A DNA stretch of 64,000 bases from CAIKZY01 sp044374195 (GTDB taxonomy: Bacteria; Actinomycetota; Actinomycetes; S36-B12), in NCBI GenBank assembly GCA_044374195.1, contig JBILOY010000003.1:62001-126000 (forward strand), read 5' to 3'. Positions 7,879 to 16,157 of the stretch are shown piece after piece (within the stretch, counting starts at the first letter, position 1; the number at the start of each line of letters is the position of its first letter). The notes below the pieces were generated by a model that saw only the letters and a program-made list of their open reading frames with translations, did not search any database and was not told where the DNA came from. Made by a program: the position numbers and the translations under genes.

Positions 7879-8474
7879 TGATGTACGAAGGCGTAGTCCA
7901 AGATCTGATTGACGAGCTCGGCCGGCTTCCCGGTGTCGGGCCCAAGAGTGCGCAGCGCATTGCCTTCCACATCCTGGCTGCGGATCCCATTGACGTGCAG
8001 CGTCTGACTGATGCCTTGCGCGAGGTGAAGGAGAAAGTGCGCTTCTGCACCATCTGCGGAAATGTCGCTGAAGAGGATCAGTGCCGTATCTGCCGTGATC
8101 CGCGTCGCGATCTCACGATCTTGTGCGTGGTCGAGGAGCCCAAGGATGTTGTCGCCATTGAGAAGACGCGCGAGTTCAAGGGCAGGTATCACGTACTGGG
8201 TGGGGCGATCAGCCCGATCGAGGGCATCGGGCCCGATGATCTGCGCATCCGCGAGTTGATGAGTCGGCTCTCGGACACCTCGATCACCGAAGTCATCTTG
8301 GCCACCGACCCCAACCTCGAGGGCGAGGCCACCGCGACCTACCTGGCTCGGCTGATCAGTCCGCTTGAGGTAGCGGTCTCGCGGCTGGCGAGCGGTCTTC
8401 CGGTGGGTGGTGACCTCGAATACGCCGATGAGGTCACCTTGGGCCGGGCGTTCGAAGGCCGTCGTCGCGTCTGA
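7878..8474 (+). CDS. recR: Recombination mediator protein RecR
   Basis: A 198-residue RecR of typical length. It has the N-terminal helix-hairpin-helix (LGRLPGVGPKSAQRIAFHIL), a C4 zinc finger (FCTICGNVAEEDQCRIC) and the Toprim domain (LCVVEEPKDVVAIE ... ATDPNLEGEATATYLA). RecR with RecF/RecO loads RecA onto gapped single-stranded DNA. Two adjacent ATG codons (7878 and 7881) are possible starts. Translation is coupled to dnaX by overlap, a widely conserved pair. Confidence 0.95.
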   Translation: MMYEGVVQDLIDELGRLPGVGPKSAQRIAFHILAADPIDVQRLTDALREVKEKVRFCTICGNVAEEDQCRICRDPRRDLTILCVVEEPKDVVAIEKTREFKGRYHVLGGAISPIEGIGPDDLRIRELMSRLSDTSITEVILATDPNLEGEATATYLARLISPLEVAVSRLASGLPVGGDLEYADEVTLGRAFEGRRRV

Positions 8475-8510
8475 GCCCAAGTCCGCCCGATTTTTGCCCC
8501 TGTAAGTGCG

Positions 8511-8526
8511 ACCAATAGAATTTGGT
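8511..8526 (+). promoter_or_regulatory. Putative lysC -10 region in a small inverted repeat
   Basis: A TAGAAT hexamer (8516-8521) sits 8 bp before the lysC GTG and is flanked by ACCAA and TTGGT arms. A transcript starting 6-9 nt downstream would begin at or next to the start codon, so the lysC mRNA may be leaderless. No Shine-Dalgarno is visible. Inferred only. Confidence 0.4.
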
Positions 8527-8529
8527 CTT

Positions 8530-9816
8530 GTGGCTCTGATCGTTCAGAAATTTGGTGGTTCCAGCGTCGCTGATGCCGAAAGCGTCAAGCGGGTCGCGAA
8601 GCGAATTGTCGAAACCAAGCGCGCCGGCAATCAGGTCGTCGTTGTCGTTTCTGCGATGGGCGACACCACCGATGAACTTCTCGACCTCGCCGAGCAGGTC
8701 TCGCCTTCGCCCCCCTCTCGTGAGCTCGACATGCTCCTGACCGCCGGCGAGCGCATCTCAATGGCCGTGCTGGCCATGGCAATCGCCGACCTCGGCGAAG
8801 ACGGTCGCTCGTACACGGGCTCGCAGGCGGGCCTGATCACTGACTCCGCCCACGGCGCCGCCCGCATCATCGATGTCACCCCTGGCCGTATTCAGGAGGC
8901 ACTTGCGGAGGGAGCGATCCCGATTGTCGCCGGCTTCCAGGGCGTCGCCCAAGACACCAAGGACGTCACTACCCTCGGCCGCGGTGGTTCCGACACCACC
9001 GCCGTAGCCCTCGCCGCAGCGCTCAAGGCCTCGGTCTGCGAGATCTTCACCGATGTCGACGGCGTCTTCAGCGCTGATCCGCGCGTAGTTCCCGCTGCTC
9101 GCCAGGTTCCATTCATTACCTACGAGGAGATGCTCGAGCTCGCGGCCGTCGGCGCCAAGGTGCTGCACCTGCGTTGCGTCGAGTACGCCCGTCGCTTCGA
9201 TCTCCCCATCCACGTTCGTTCGTCGTTCTCGCACCGCGAGGGCACTCTCGTGATGTCACCTGCAGCCATCGCGGCTGCAATTGCCGAAGGAAAAGCCATG
9301 GAACAACCGATCATCTCCGGTGTCGCCGCTGACGTAAACGACGCCAAGATCACCGTGGTCGGAGTTCCCGACAAGCCCGGACAGGCCGCTGCCATCTTTG
9401 GTGCACTCGCCGATGCCGGCGTGAACATCGACATGATCGTGCAGAACGTCTCGGCGGCATCAACCGGTCGTACCGACGTCACCTTCACCACGCCCTCGGG
9501 TTCGGCAAAAAAGGCGCTTGCGGCCATTGATTCCAAGCGTGCCGACATTGCCTTCGAAGACCTCATCATCGACGAAGAGATTGCCAAGGTCTCGCTCGTT
9601 GGTGCAGGCATGCGCTCACACCCCGGTGTCTCCGCTACTTTCTTCGCGGCTCTCGCCGAGCACGGAATCAACGTTGAGATGATCTCGACCTCAGAGATTC
9701 GAATCTCTGTGGTGACTCGTGTCGGTGATGCCAAGAAGGCCGTGCAGGCACTGCACACCGCATTTGGTCTCGACTCCGATGGCGAGGCAGTTGTCTACGG
9801 AGGTACCGGCCGATGA
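8530..9816 (+). CDS. lysC: Aspartate kinase
   Basis: A 428-residue aspartokinase catalysing ATP-dependent phosphorylation of L-aspartate, the first step to lysine, threonine and methionine. The N-terminal kinase domain shows VQKFGGSSVAD and TLGRGGSDTTAVALAAAL. Two C-terminal ACT domains (from about residue 260) would bind feedback inhibitors. The GTG at 8530 fits the conserved N-terminus. An internal ATG at 9298, preceded by GAAGGA, would yield a separate 172-residue beta subunit, as in Corynebacterium and mycobacteria. The 3' end overlaps asd by 4 bp (ATGA). Confidence 0.95.
   Translation: MALIVQKFGGSSVADAESVKRVAKRIVETKRAGNQVVVVVSAMGDTTDELLDLAEQVSPSPPSRELDMLLTAGERISMAVLAMAIADLGEDGRSYTGSQAGLITDSAHGAARIIDVTPGRIQEALAEGAIPIVAGFQGVAQDTKDVTTLGRGGSDTTAVALAAALKASVCEIFTDVDGVFSADPRVVPAARQVPFITYEEMLELAAVGAKVLHLRCVEYARRFDLPIHVRSSFSHREGTLVMSPAAIAAAIAEGKAMEQPIISGVAADVNDAKITVVGVPDKPGQAAAIFGALADAGVNIDMIVQNVSAASTGRTDVTFTTPSGSAKKALAAIDSKRADIAFEDLIIDEEIAKVSLVGAGMRSHPGVSATFFAALAEHGINVEMISTSEIRISVVTRVGDAKKAVQALHTAFGLDSDGEAVVYGGTGR
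9298..9816 (+). CDS. Aspartate kinase beta subunit (internal start within lysC)
   Basis: The in-frame ATG at 9298 has a GAAGGA ribosome binding site 7 bp upstream and begins MEQPIISGVAADVNDAKITVV. The position matches the internally initiated beta subunit of the alpha2beta2 aspartokinase of Corynebacterium glutamicum. The product would contain only the two ACT domains. This is inferred from position and ribosome binding site. Confidence 0.5.
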   Translation: MEQPIISGVAADVNDAKITVVGVPDKPGQAAAIFGALADAGVNIDMIVQNVSAASTGRTDVTFTTPSGSAKKALAAIDSKRADIAFEDLIIDEEIAKVSLVGAGMRSHPGVSATFFAALAEHGINVEMISTSEIRISVVTRVGDAKKAVQALHTAFGLDSDGEAVVYGGTGR

Positions 9817-10859
9817 GCCGCAAGCCTGTTGTTGCAGTCGTAGGTGCCACCGGTCAGGTGGGTGCGGTCATGCGGCGTCTGCTCGAAGAGCGCGACTTCC
9901 CGCTTGAGAGCGTGCGCTTTTTCGCTTCGGCCCGTTCGGCCGGCTCGACGCTTCCCTGGAAGGGCGGGGAGATCGTGGTGGAAGACGCCGCGACCGCAGA
10001 CGTCTCGGGCATCGACATCGCGTTGTTCTCCGCCGGCGGCGCAACCTCGAAGGCCCAAGGCCCCAGATTCGCAGAGGCCGGTGCCATCGTTATCGATAAC
10101 TCGTCGGCATTCCGCATGGATCCCGATGTCCCGCTGGTGGTCAGCGAGGTGAACCCCGAGGCGATCAAGGATGCCAAGAAGGGCATCATCGCCAACCCGA
10201 ACTGCACCACGATGGCCGCAATGCCCGTGCTGCGCCCGCTGCATCAGGAAGCAGGCCTAGAGCGCCTGATCGTCAGCTCGTACCAGGCAGTCTCCGGCAG
10301 TGGCCTGGCCGGAGTCGAGGAGCTCGAGACTCAGATTCGTGCGGCCGTCAGCCAGGACATCGCAGCCTTGACGCACGACGGCTCGGCTGTCACGTTCCCC
10401 TCACCGAATAAGTACCTGCGCACCATCGCTTTCGATGTCGTGCCATTCGCTGGCAGCATCGCCAGCGATGGCTCACTCGAGACCGATGAAGAGCAGAAGC
10501 TGCGCAATGAGAGCCGCAAGATCCTCGGCATCCCCGATCTTCTCGTCTCAGGCACCTGTGTTCGCGTGCCGGTCTTCTCCGGTCACTCGCTGGCGATCAA
10601 CGCTGAGTTCGCGCGTCCGATATCGCCCGAGCGCGCGACCGAGCTGCTTGAGAGTGCTCCGGGTGTCGAAGTCACCGAGATTCCCACGCCGCTTCAGGCA
10701 GCCGGCGCTGACCCGTCGTTCGTCGGGCGTATTCGTGCCGATCAGAGCGTTCCTGGTGGTCGCGGCATTGCGCTCTTCATTAGCAACGACAATCTCCGCA
10801 AGGGTGCAGCACTGAACGCCGTCCAGATTGCAGAGATTGTCGCAGCTGATCTGACGTAG
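9813..10859 (+). CDS. asd: Aspartate-semialdehyde dehydrogenase
   Basis: A 348-residue NADPH-dependent dehydrogenase that reduces aspartyl phosphate to aspartate semialdehyde. It shows the N-terminal Rossmann motif GATGQVGAVM, the catalytic cysteine in NPNCTTM and the SYQAVSGSGLAG signature, with typical length. It overlaps lysC by 4 bp and forms a classic ask-asd operon supplying diaminopimelate, lysine, threonine and methionine. Confidence 0.96.
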   Translation: MSRKPVVAVVGATGQVGAVMRRLLEERDFPLESVRFFASARSAGSTLPWKGGEIVVEDAATADVSGIDIALFSAGGATSKAQGPRFAEAGAIVIDNSSAFRMDPDVPLVVSEVNPEAIKDAKKGIIANPNCTTMAAMPVLRPLHQEAGLERLIVSSYQAVSGSGLAGVEELETQIRAAVSQDIAALTHDGSAVTFPSPNKYLRTIAFDVVPFAGSIASDGSLETDEEQKLRNESRKILGIPDLLVSGTCVRVPVFSGHSLAINAEFARPISPERATELLESAPGVEVTEIPTPLQAAGADPSFVGRIRADQSVPGGRGIALFISNDNLRKGAALNAVQIAEIVAADLT

Positions 10860-10868
10860 TCCCGGCCG

Positions 10869-11660
10869 TTAGCGGCTAAGCGATGGAACGGCGAAGCCGA
10901 ATTCCTTGTAGTCGTCCGCGTACGACTCGGCGACTTTGGCCAGCAGCTCGGGCGTGTAGAAGTCAGTGATCTTTGAGCTCGCACCGGTGGAGTTGCGGCA
11001 GAAGAATTGGTCCTGCAGGTCGGTAGTGCGAGTGAGCCTCGCGACCTGGTCCCATGACGAATCGAGTTCGTTCAGGCGGATGATCTCGTCGAACTTCACG
11101 ATTCCGAAACCGATCTGATCGGTCTGACGACGCCAATGGGGATCTTGCTCCCGTGAGGGCATTGCGGTGACGACGTCGATGAACTGCGCGAACGAAATGT
11201 CACTAGGCGATTCGGGTGCATGCCCCTGCTCGACGAGGATGTCGAAAATCGGCTGCGACTGTTGAAGGCCCTGGCAGATCTTCTCGAGGTAGCCGGAGAG
11301 CAGGCGTGATGCAGGTTCGCGCACTACCGCGAAGCGGTTGAACTTACGAGAGGTGAGCACATCCTCGAGTTGGTCAGCAGGCAGTTGGAAGGGCTTGACG
11401 AAGGGCGTCATCAGCGAGCGATCATGCGGGCGCTCCTGAACTCGCTCGACCGCACCTGGACCAAGCCGTGCGGCCTCAAGCCCTCCGAGGGTTGCCTTCA
11501 TGGTCCCGCACCCGGCCTTGGGAACCTCGAAATAGACGTATCGGTGCACGAGAGAGATGTGGGTGTGCAGGTTCACGGAGCGCCAGCCGGCGGAGCGCAC
11601 GAAAGCGCTGGAGGTCTTGCCCAGGTCAGCAGCCGTGGGCCGACGATCAGGTGTGCTCAT
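10869..11660 (-). CDS. Sulfotransferase family 2 protein
   Basis: A 263-residue protein with the PAPS-binding elements of carbohydrate sulfotransferases. The 5'-phosphosulfate loop is in VYFEVPKAGCGTMK (about residues 42-55) and the 3'-phosphate element in FAVVREPASRLLSGYL. A later WRRQTDQIGFGIVKFDEI segment is typical of the HNK-1/CHST-like group. It would transfer sulfate from PAPS to a glycan or other hydroxyl acceptor. There is no signal peptide. It sits alone between asd and tRNA-Pro, with no PAPS-synthesis or glycosyltransferase genes nearby, so its acceptor is unknown and it looks like an acquired gene. Confidence 0.75.
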   Translation of the reverse strand: MSTPDRRPTAADLGKTSSAFVRSAGWRSVNLHTHISLVHRYVYFEVPKAGCGTMKATLGGLEAARLGPGAVERVQERPHDRSLMTPFVKPFQLPADQLEDVLTSRKFNRFAVVREPASRLLSGYLEKICQGLQQSQPIFDILVEQGHAPESPSDISFAQFIDVVTAMPSREQDPHWRRQTDQIGFGIVKFDEIIRLNELDSSWDQVARLTRTTDLQDQFFCRNSTGASSKITDFYTPELLAKVAESYADDYKEFGFAVPSLSR

Positions 11661-11679
11661 CAGACTCCTGCCAAGAAGC

Positions 11680-11709
11680 GATCGGGGGCCGATTTCTCGG
11701 CCCCCGATC
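11680..11709 (-). terminator. Hairpin downstream of tRNA-Pro
   Basis: A perfect 13-bp stem (GATCGGGGGCCGA and its complement) with a 4-nt loop lies just past the 3' end of tRNA-Pro and before the sulfotransferase start. The trailing sequence is only moderately T-rich. Confidence 0.6.
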
Positions 11710-11714
11710 CTGAG

Positions 11715-11789
<75 letters not shown>

Positions 11790-11823
11790 AGGCTGCACGA
11801 GTCTAGCCCAGTCACAGGAGTGC

Positions 11824-12705
11824 TCAACGACCGGTCACGGTGAGCAAGGTGGCCTCGGGCGGACAGGCGAACCGAAAAGGTGCGTAGGGAGAGGTGCCTA
11901 TGCCCGCAGACACGTGCAGATGGGAGCCGTGGTGAGACGAGAGGCCCTTGGCTCGCTTGCGGTCAAGATCGCAGTTGGTGACTAATGCGCCGACACCGGG
12001 CAGAGCGAGCTGGCCACCATGGGTGTGCCCGGCGAGGATGAGGTCAGCGCCGTCGGCGGCCATGCCGTCGAGTACGCGCAGATACGGTGCGTGAACGACA
12101 CCGAGGGTGAGATCGGCATCAGCAGAGAATGCACCAGCCACTTCGTCGTAGCGATCACGCGCGATATGCGGATCATCGACACCACGTAGATCGATTGTGC
12201 GACCGTTGATTTCAAGCACCGCACGTGCATTCGACAGGTCGAGCCAGCCGGCATCGGTGAGCCCCGCAACGAGATCGGGCCACGGCAGCATCGGTCGACT
12301 CGGCTCGAGCTGAGAAGGGCCGCGCAGGTACTGCGCGGGATTCAGCGGGCGAGGTGCGAAGTAGTCATTGCTTCCGAGGACGAATGCTCCGGGAATATCG
12401 AGTACGGAATCGAGCGCATCGAGTGCTTCAGGAACTGCATCCGGGTGTGAGAGAAAGTCACCGGTGGCGATGACGGCGTCCGGGCGTAACTCACGCAGTG
12501 AGTGAACCCACTGCTTCTTCTTCTTTTGTCCGGGAACAAGGTGAAGATCGGAGAGATGGAGGATGCGAAGCTCGGGCTGGCCTTCGCCCAATGCGGGCAC
12601 TGTGGCCCGTCGGAGCGTGTAGTTCTGTGCTTCCCAGGCTGAGTAGACAAGACCCGCAGCACCCAGGGCAAGCATGCCGAGGGCGGCCTTGGCTGGAGTG
12701 CGCAT
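11824..12705 (-). CDS. Membrane-anchored metallophosphoesterase
   Basis: A 293-residue calcineurin-like phosphoesterase with one N-terminal hydrophobic anchor (about residues 5-22). The metal-binding motifs appear in order: HLSDLHL, ATGDFL, LGSNDYF (GNxx position), GVVHAP and LAGHTHGGQ. The lack of a full GNHD (SND here) is common in this subgroup. It probably hydrolyses a phosphodiester at the outer membrane face; the substrate is unknown. The start at 12705 was chosen because it places the anchor at the N-terminus and leaves 37 bp to the divergent yqeY. Neighbourhood with ponA matches mycobacteria. Confidence 0.83.
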   Translation of the reverse strand: MRTPAKAALGMLALGAAGLVYSAWEAQNYTLRRATVPALGEGQPELRILHLSDLHLVPGQKKKKQWVHSLRELRPDAVIATGDFLSHPDAVPEALDALDSVLDIPGAFVLGSNDYFAPRPLNPAQYLRGPSQLEPSRPMLPWPDLVAGLTDAGWLDLSNARAVLEINGRTIDLRGVDDPHIARDRYDEVAGAFSADADLTLGVVHAPYLRVLDGMAADGADLILAGHTHGGQLALPGVGALVTNCDLDRKRAKGLSSHHGSHLHVSAGIGTSPYAPFRFACPPEATLLTVTGR

Positions 12706-12742
12706 GGTCAGATCGTGGCACGAAGGGTGCGAGAATACGAAA

Positions 12743-13192
12743 ATGAGCACTCTTAAGGAGACCCTGCAGGCGAATCTCACCACGGCCATGAAGGCTCGTG
12801 ACGAGCTAACCGCCGCGACCCTGCGCATGGCATTGACCGCCATCACCAATGAGGAGGTCTCCGGTAAGTCGGCACGTCAGCTCAGCGATGACGAGGTCAT
12901 CACCGTGCTTGGTCGAGAGGCCAAGAAGCGCCGCGAGGCAGCCGAGGCATTTGACTCGGCGGGTCACCCCGATCGCGCTGACCGTGAACGCGATGAGCTG
13001 GGCGTGCTCACTGCCTACCTGCCGCAGCAGATGACCGAGGATGAAATTCGCGTCATCGTCGACGCCGCGGTGGCCGAGGTGGGCACCGGCGCCCAGAATC
13101 TCGGTGCTGTCATGAAGATCGTTCAGCCGCAGGTCAAGGGCAAGGCCGATGGCGGTCAGGTTGCTGCCGTCGTGCGCGCTGCGCTCGGCTAG
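12743..13192 (+). CDS. GatB/YqeY domain protein
   Basis: A 149-residue protein comprising the whole YqeY domain: an N-terminal helical bundle (LKETLQANLTTAMKARDELTAATLRM) and the C-terminal tail-like subdomain found at the end of GatB (YLPQQMTEDEI ... GAVMKIVQPQVKGKADGGQVAAVV). It may bind tRNA or act in amidation of aminoacyl-tRNA, but the function of free YqeY is not settled. It is convergent with ponA, the stops 5 bp apart. Confidence 0.88.
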   Translation: MSTLKETLQANLTTAMKARDELTAATLRMALTAITNEEVSGKSARQLSDDEVITVLGREAKKRREAAEAFDSAGHPDRADRERDELGVLTAYLPQQMTEDEIRVIVDAAVAEVGTGAQNLGAVMKIVQPQVKGKADGGQVAAVVRAALG

Positions 13193-13197
13193 ACCGT

Positions 13198-15471
13198 TTA
13201 CTGACCCACGACCGGGGCTGGATCCTGTGGCGCGGGGGCGGGGTCTTGTCCCGACGTTGCCGGGTCGATCGGTGTTTCTTCTAACGTCGGGTCTTCTTCG
13301 GGCACGACCGGCTCAGGATTCGTGAACTCGAACTCTGCATCAAGTGGCACGAGGAGTGTGTTGCGATCGAGGTAGCTCACAGACGCCCCGCGTGCTGGCT
13401 GTAGCCCCACGCTCGATTGCAGGATGAAGTTGTTCGCGGCCTTTCCTTCTGAGGCACCGGTCATTGCTTCTTTCCAGATAGGGCCTGGCAACGTGCTGCC
13501 GAACACCTGCGAGTAGTAGCGACCCGCAATCGTGATGTCCTTCATCGGGAAGCCGTAGCCGCCACGTGGATCACCGACCCACACGGCAGCAGAGATATCG
13601 GGCGTGTAGCCGGCGAACCAGACCGCTGCAGACTCATTCGTCGTACCGGTCTTGCCTGCCGCAGGTCGGTCGGCGAGTGACATCGCCTGACCGGTGCGCC
13701 CGCCGATGTTTCCATCGATCACCCCGGTAAGCAGGGCTGTCACCGAGTCCGCGACATCGCGTGTGAGCACCTGCGTGCACTTGACCGGGGGCACGGGTAC
13801 CGCGCGTCCGTCGCGATCGCGGATGTCGAGCAGCACGCGCGGAGCGCAGTATGAACCGTGGTTAGCAAAGGTGGCGTAGGCATTCGCCACTTGCAAAGGC
13901 GTGACCTCCATCGTGCCGAGCGTGAATGAAGGAACGCGCAGTAGGGGCTCACCGGAGCCGAGTCGGACGCCCATCGACTCCGCGATCTCGGGCGGGCGGC
14001 ACAGGCCGGTGCGCTCTTCAAGTGCCATGAAGTAGGTGTTGATCGAGTACGCCGTGGCCTGAGCCATGTCGAATGTGCCCGCGCCGGTGCTGTTGCGCAC
14101 GGTGATCGGGCCGTACGACACTCCTGTTTCGCAGTTGACGAAGTTCTCGAACGTGTTCGGGCTCGGTGACGAGATGTACTCTGTGGGGGAGATCCCTGCC
14201 TCGAGCGCTGCGGCGAGGGTGAAGATCTTGAAGGTCGAGCCGGCCTGCATGCCGATAGTGCCGCCAGCTTCGCGATCGACGTTGTAGTTGTAGGTGGTTC
14301 TACCGGGCCCCGTCGTTCCCCAGAGCCGATTTTGGGCCATGGCAAGCACGTTGCCGGTGCCCGGCTGGATCATCGTGATCGCGGCCGCGCGCTTGCTGTC
14401 GTCCTCAATGGGAATCTTTGATGTCACTGCCGTGAATGCAGCCTGCTGCGCTTTCGCGTCGAGGGTGGTGCGAATCGTGTAGCCGCCTCGCTTGAGAAAT
14501 GCCTCGCGGGCGTCAGGGGTATCGCCAAAGGTGGGATCGCTCCGAATCATGTGCAGCACGTAGTCGCAGAAGAAGGGCGCGTAGGAGGTCGTGCATCCGT
14601 TCGTGACGCGTGAGGGTGCGAGTGCCGACGACATCGGCGTGAGAGATGCCTGCTCGGCTTGATTCGACGTGATGTAGCCCTGATCCGCCATACGGCCCAG
14701 GACAATATTGCGTCGCTTGGCAGAAAGATCGGGATTGCGCAGCGGGTCAAATGCCGTGGGTTGCTGAACTATGCCGGCGAGTGTGGCTGCTTCGGTAAGC
14801 GTGAGCGCCGAGGCGGGCTTGGAGAAGTAGCGACGTGACGCTGCTTCTACTCCGTATGCGCCCGATCCGAAGTAGGCGATGTTTAGGTAACGCTGCAGGA
14901 TCTCTGCCTTCGAGTATCGCTTCTCGAGTGCAAGAGCCAGACGCACCTCTCGCAGCTTGCGGGTAGCGCTGCGTCCGCGAGCTGCCTCGAGTTCGGCTCC
15001 GTTGCTGGCTTCGGTCACGAGAACGTTCTTGATGTACTGCATGGTCAGTGTGGAGGCCCCCTCCTGCACGCCGCCGGATGAGGTATTCGAAGCAAGTGCG
15101 CGCACTCCGCCACGGAAATCAAAACCGCGGTGCTGAAGAAAGCGAGAGTCCTCGACAGCGACGATGGCCTGACGCATCACCGGTGCGATCTCGCCCAGGG
15201 GCACCTCGACGCGATTTTGGTAGTACAGGGTTGCCAAGGTGCTGCCATCGGAGGCCAGGATCACGGTCCGCTGGGGCAACGGTGGCGTATCGAGGGAGGC
15301 GGGCAGGGCTTCGAAGTTCTGCACTGCGCTCTTGGTGAGCACCCCGAGGCCACCGACGAAGGGCACCGCAATGAGGGCAGCCACGACCCCGGTTGCCACG
15401 ATGACCCCGAACAGCACCCCGAGTCGCCCGAGGGCGCTCAGGGGTCGGTGGCGGTTCTTGGGCATACTCAT
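13198..15471 (-). CDS. Class A penicillin-binding protein
   Basis: A 757-residue bifunctional peptidoglycan synthase (PonA2-like context). It has a short cytoplasmic basic N-terminus, one transmembrane segment (about 15-40), a GT51 glycosyltransferase domain (VEDSRFLQHRGFDFRG, EGASTLTMQYIKN) and a transpeptidase domain with SxxK in AGSTFKIF, SIN in AYSINTY and KTG in GKTGTTNESA. The C-terminal tail is acidic and proline-rich; I do not see a clear PASTA domain. It polymerises and cross-links glycan strands outside the membrane. Next to whiB as in Mycobacterium (ponA2-whiB4) and Streptomyces (near wblA). Confidence 0.92.
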   Translation of the reverse strand: MSMPKNRHRPLSALGRLGVLFGVIVATGVVAALIAVPFVGGLGVLTKSAVQNFEALPASLDTPPLPQRTVILASDGSTLATLYYQNRVEVPLGEIAPVMRQAIVAVEDSRFLQHRGFDFRGGVRALASNTSSGGVQEGASTLTMQYIKNVLVTEASNGAELEAARGRSATRKLREVRLALALEKRYSKAEILQRYLNIAYFGSGAYGVEAASRRYFSKPASALTLTEAATLAGIVQQPTAFDPLRNPDLSAKRRNIVLGRMADQGYITSNQAEQASLTPMSSALAPSRVTNGCTTSYAPFFCDYVLHMIRSDPTFGDTPDAREAFLKRGGYTIRTTLDAKAQQAAFTAVTSKIPIEDDSKRAAAITMIQPGTGNVLAMAQNRLWGTTGPGRTTYNYNVDREAGGTIGMQAGSTFKIFTLAAALEAGISPTEYISSPSPNTFENFVNCETGVSYGPITVRNSTGAGTFDMAQATAYSINTYFMALEERTGLCRPPEIAESMGVRLGSGEPLLRVPSFTLGTMEVTPLQVANAYATFANHGSYCAPRVLLDIRDRDGRAVPVPPVKCTQVLTRDVADSVTALLTGVIDGNIGGRTGQAMSLADRPAAGKTGTTNESAAVWFAGYTPDISAAVWVGDPRGGYGFPMKDITIAGRYYSQVFGSTLPGPIWKEAMTGASEGKAANNFILQSSVGLQPARGASVSYLDRNTLLVPLDAEFEFTNPEPVVPEEDPTLEETPIDPATSGQDPAPAPQDPAPVVGQ

Positions 15472-15554
15472 CAGACGCCAGCGTAAGTCGGCCTGTTCCC
15501 GTGGATGTTGCGGCGCGCGATGTCCCCCCTGGGCGAGCGAGTCCACGGGGGCTA

Positions 15555-15583
15555 TTGACACTAATTAACTAGTCAGGAATAGT
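15555..15583 (+). promoter_or_regulatory. Putative whiB promoter
   Basis: TTGACA at 15555-15560 and AATAGT at 15578-15583 are separated by 17 bp, giving a leader of about 100 nt before whiB. The AT-rich block (TAATTAACTAGT) is unusual for this GC-rich sequence. The -10 is weak. Confidence 0.45.
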
Positions 15584-15690
15584 TCTTTAGAACCTGTATG
15601 GGCAGGCTCATGGGGCGTAGCGTCCGCCATCAGCAGTAACCGCACAGTGAGAACAGAAACAGCCAATAATTGAAGGGGTGGGCGTACTAC

Positions 15691-16005
15691 ATGTCGGTCG
15701 ACTCAGCTTGGGCAGCGCAGGCAGCTTGCCGAACATCAGACCCTGACACCCTGTTCGTCCAAGGAGCCGCCCAGAACCGGGCCAAGGCCATTTGCTCCGG
15801 TTGCGTCGTGCGCACCGACTGCCTGGCCGATGCCCTCGACAACCGCGTCGAGTTCGGCGTGTGGGGCGGCATGACTGAGCGCGAGCGTCGCGCACTGCTC
15901 CGCCGACGCCCGAATGTCACCTCGTGGCGCCACCTGCTCCAGACTGCTCAGGATGAATTCGATCGCCAGAGCATCCTCACCGGCCGCATCGGAGCCGTGT
16001 CGTAG
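15691..16005 (+). CDS. WhiB-family Fe-S transcriptional regulator
   Basis: A 104-residue protein with the four cysteines that ligate a [4Fe-4S] cluster (AACRTSD, then ICSGC and TDC), the GVWGGMTERERRALLRRRP turn that contacts the sigma factor, and a basic tail. The family acts as redox- or NO-sensitive partners of the main sigma factor. Position beside the class A PBP and upstream of the ATPase pair corresponds to WhiB4/WblA. I chose the ATG at 15691; a TTG at 15670 would add seven non-conserved residues. Confidence 0.9.
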   Translation: MSVDSAWAAQAACRTSDPDTLFVQGAAQNRAKAICSGCVVRTDCLADALDNRVEFGVWGGMTERERRALLRRRPNVTSWRHLLQTAQDEFDRQSILTGRIGAVS

Positions 16006-16064
16006 CGCTCCCTTTGTTTGTGCCTGCCGCGCAAATCAGGATGTGCGCGGCTAGGTGGCATTGA

Positions 16065-16118
16065 TCACCTGAGTATGACAAGTTCTTGACCGCCCTTGGT
16101 ATCGCCTCTATCAGGTGA
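16065..16118 (+). promoter_or_regulatory. Promoter with flanking inverted repeat before the MFS gene
   Basis: TTGACC (16086-16091) and TATCAG (16109-16114) are 17 bp apart. An 8-bp inverted repeat, TCACCTGA (16065-16072) and TCAGGTGA (16111-16118), brackets the promoter, the second arm covering the -10. This suggests a looping or two-site repressor arrangement. Confidence 0.45.
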
Positions 16119-16157
16119 ATAGTTGTCGTTACCGCGACATTCTTCGCGGAGTTCCGA

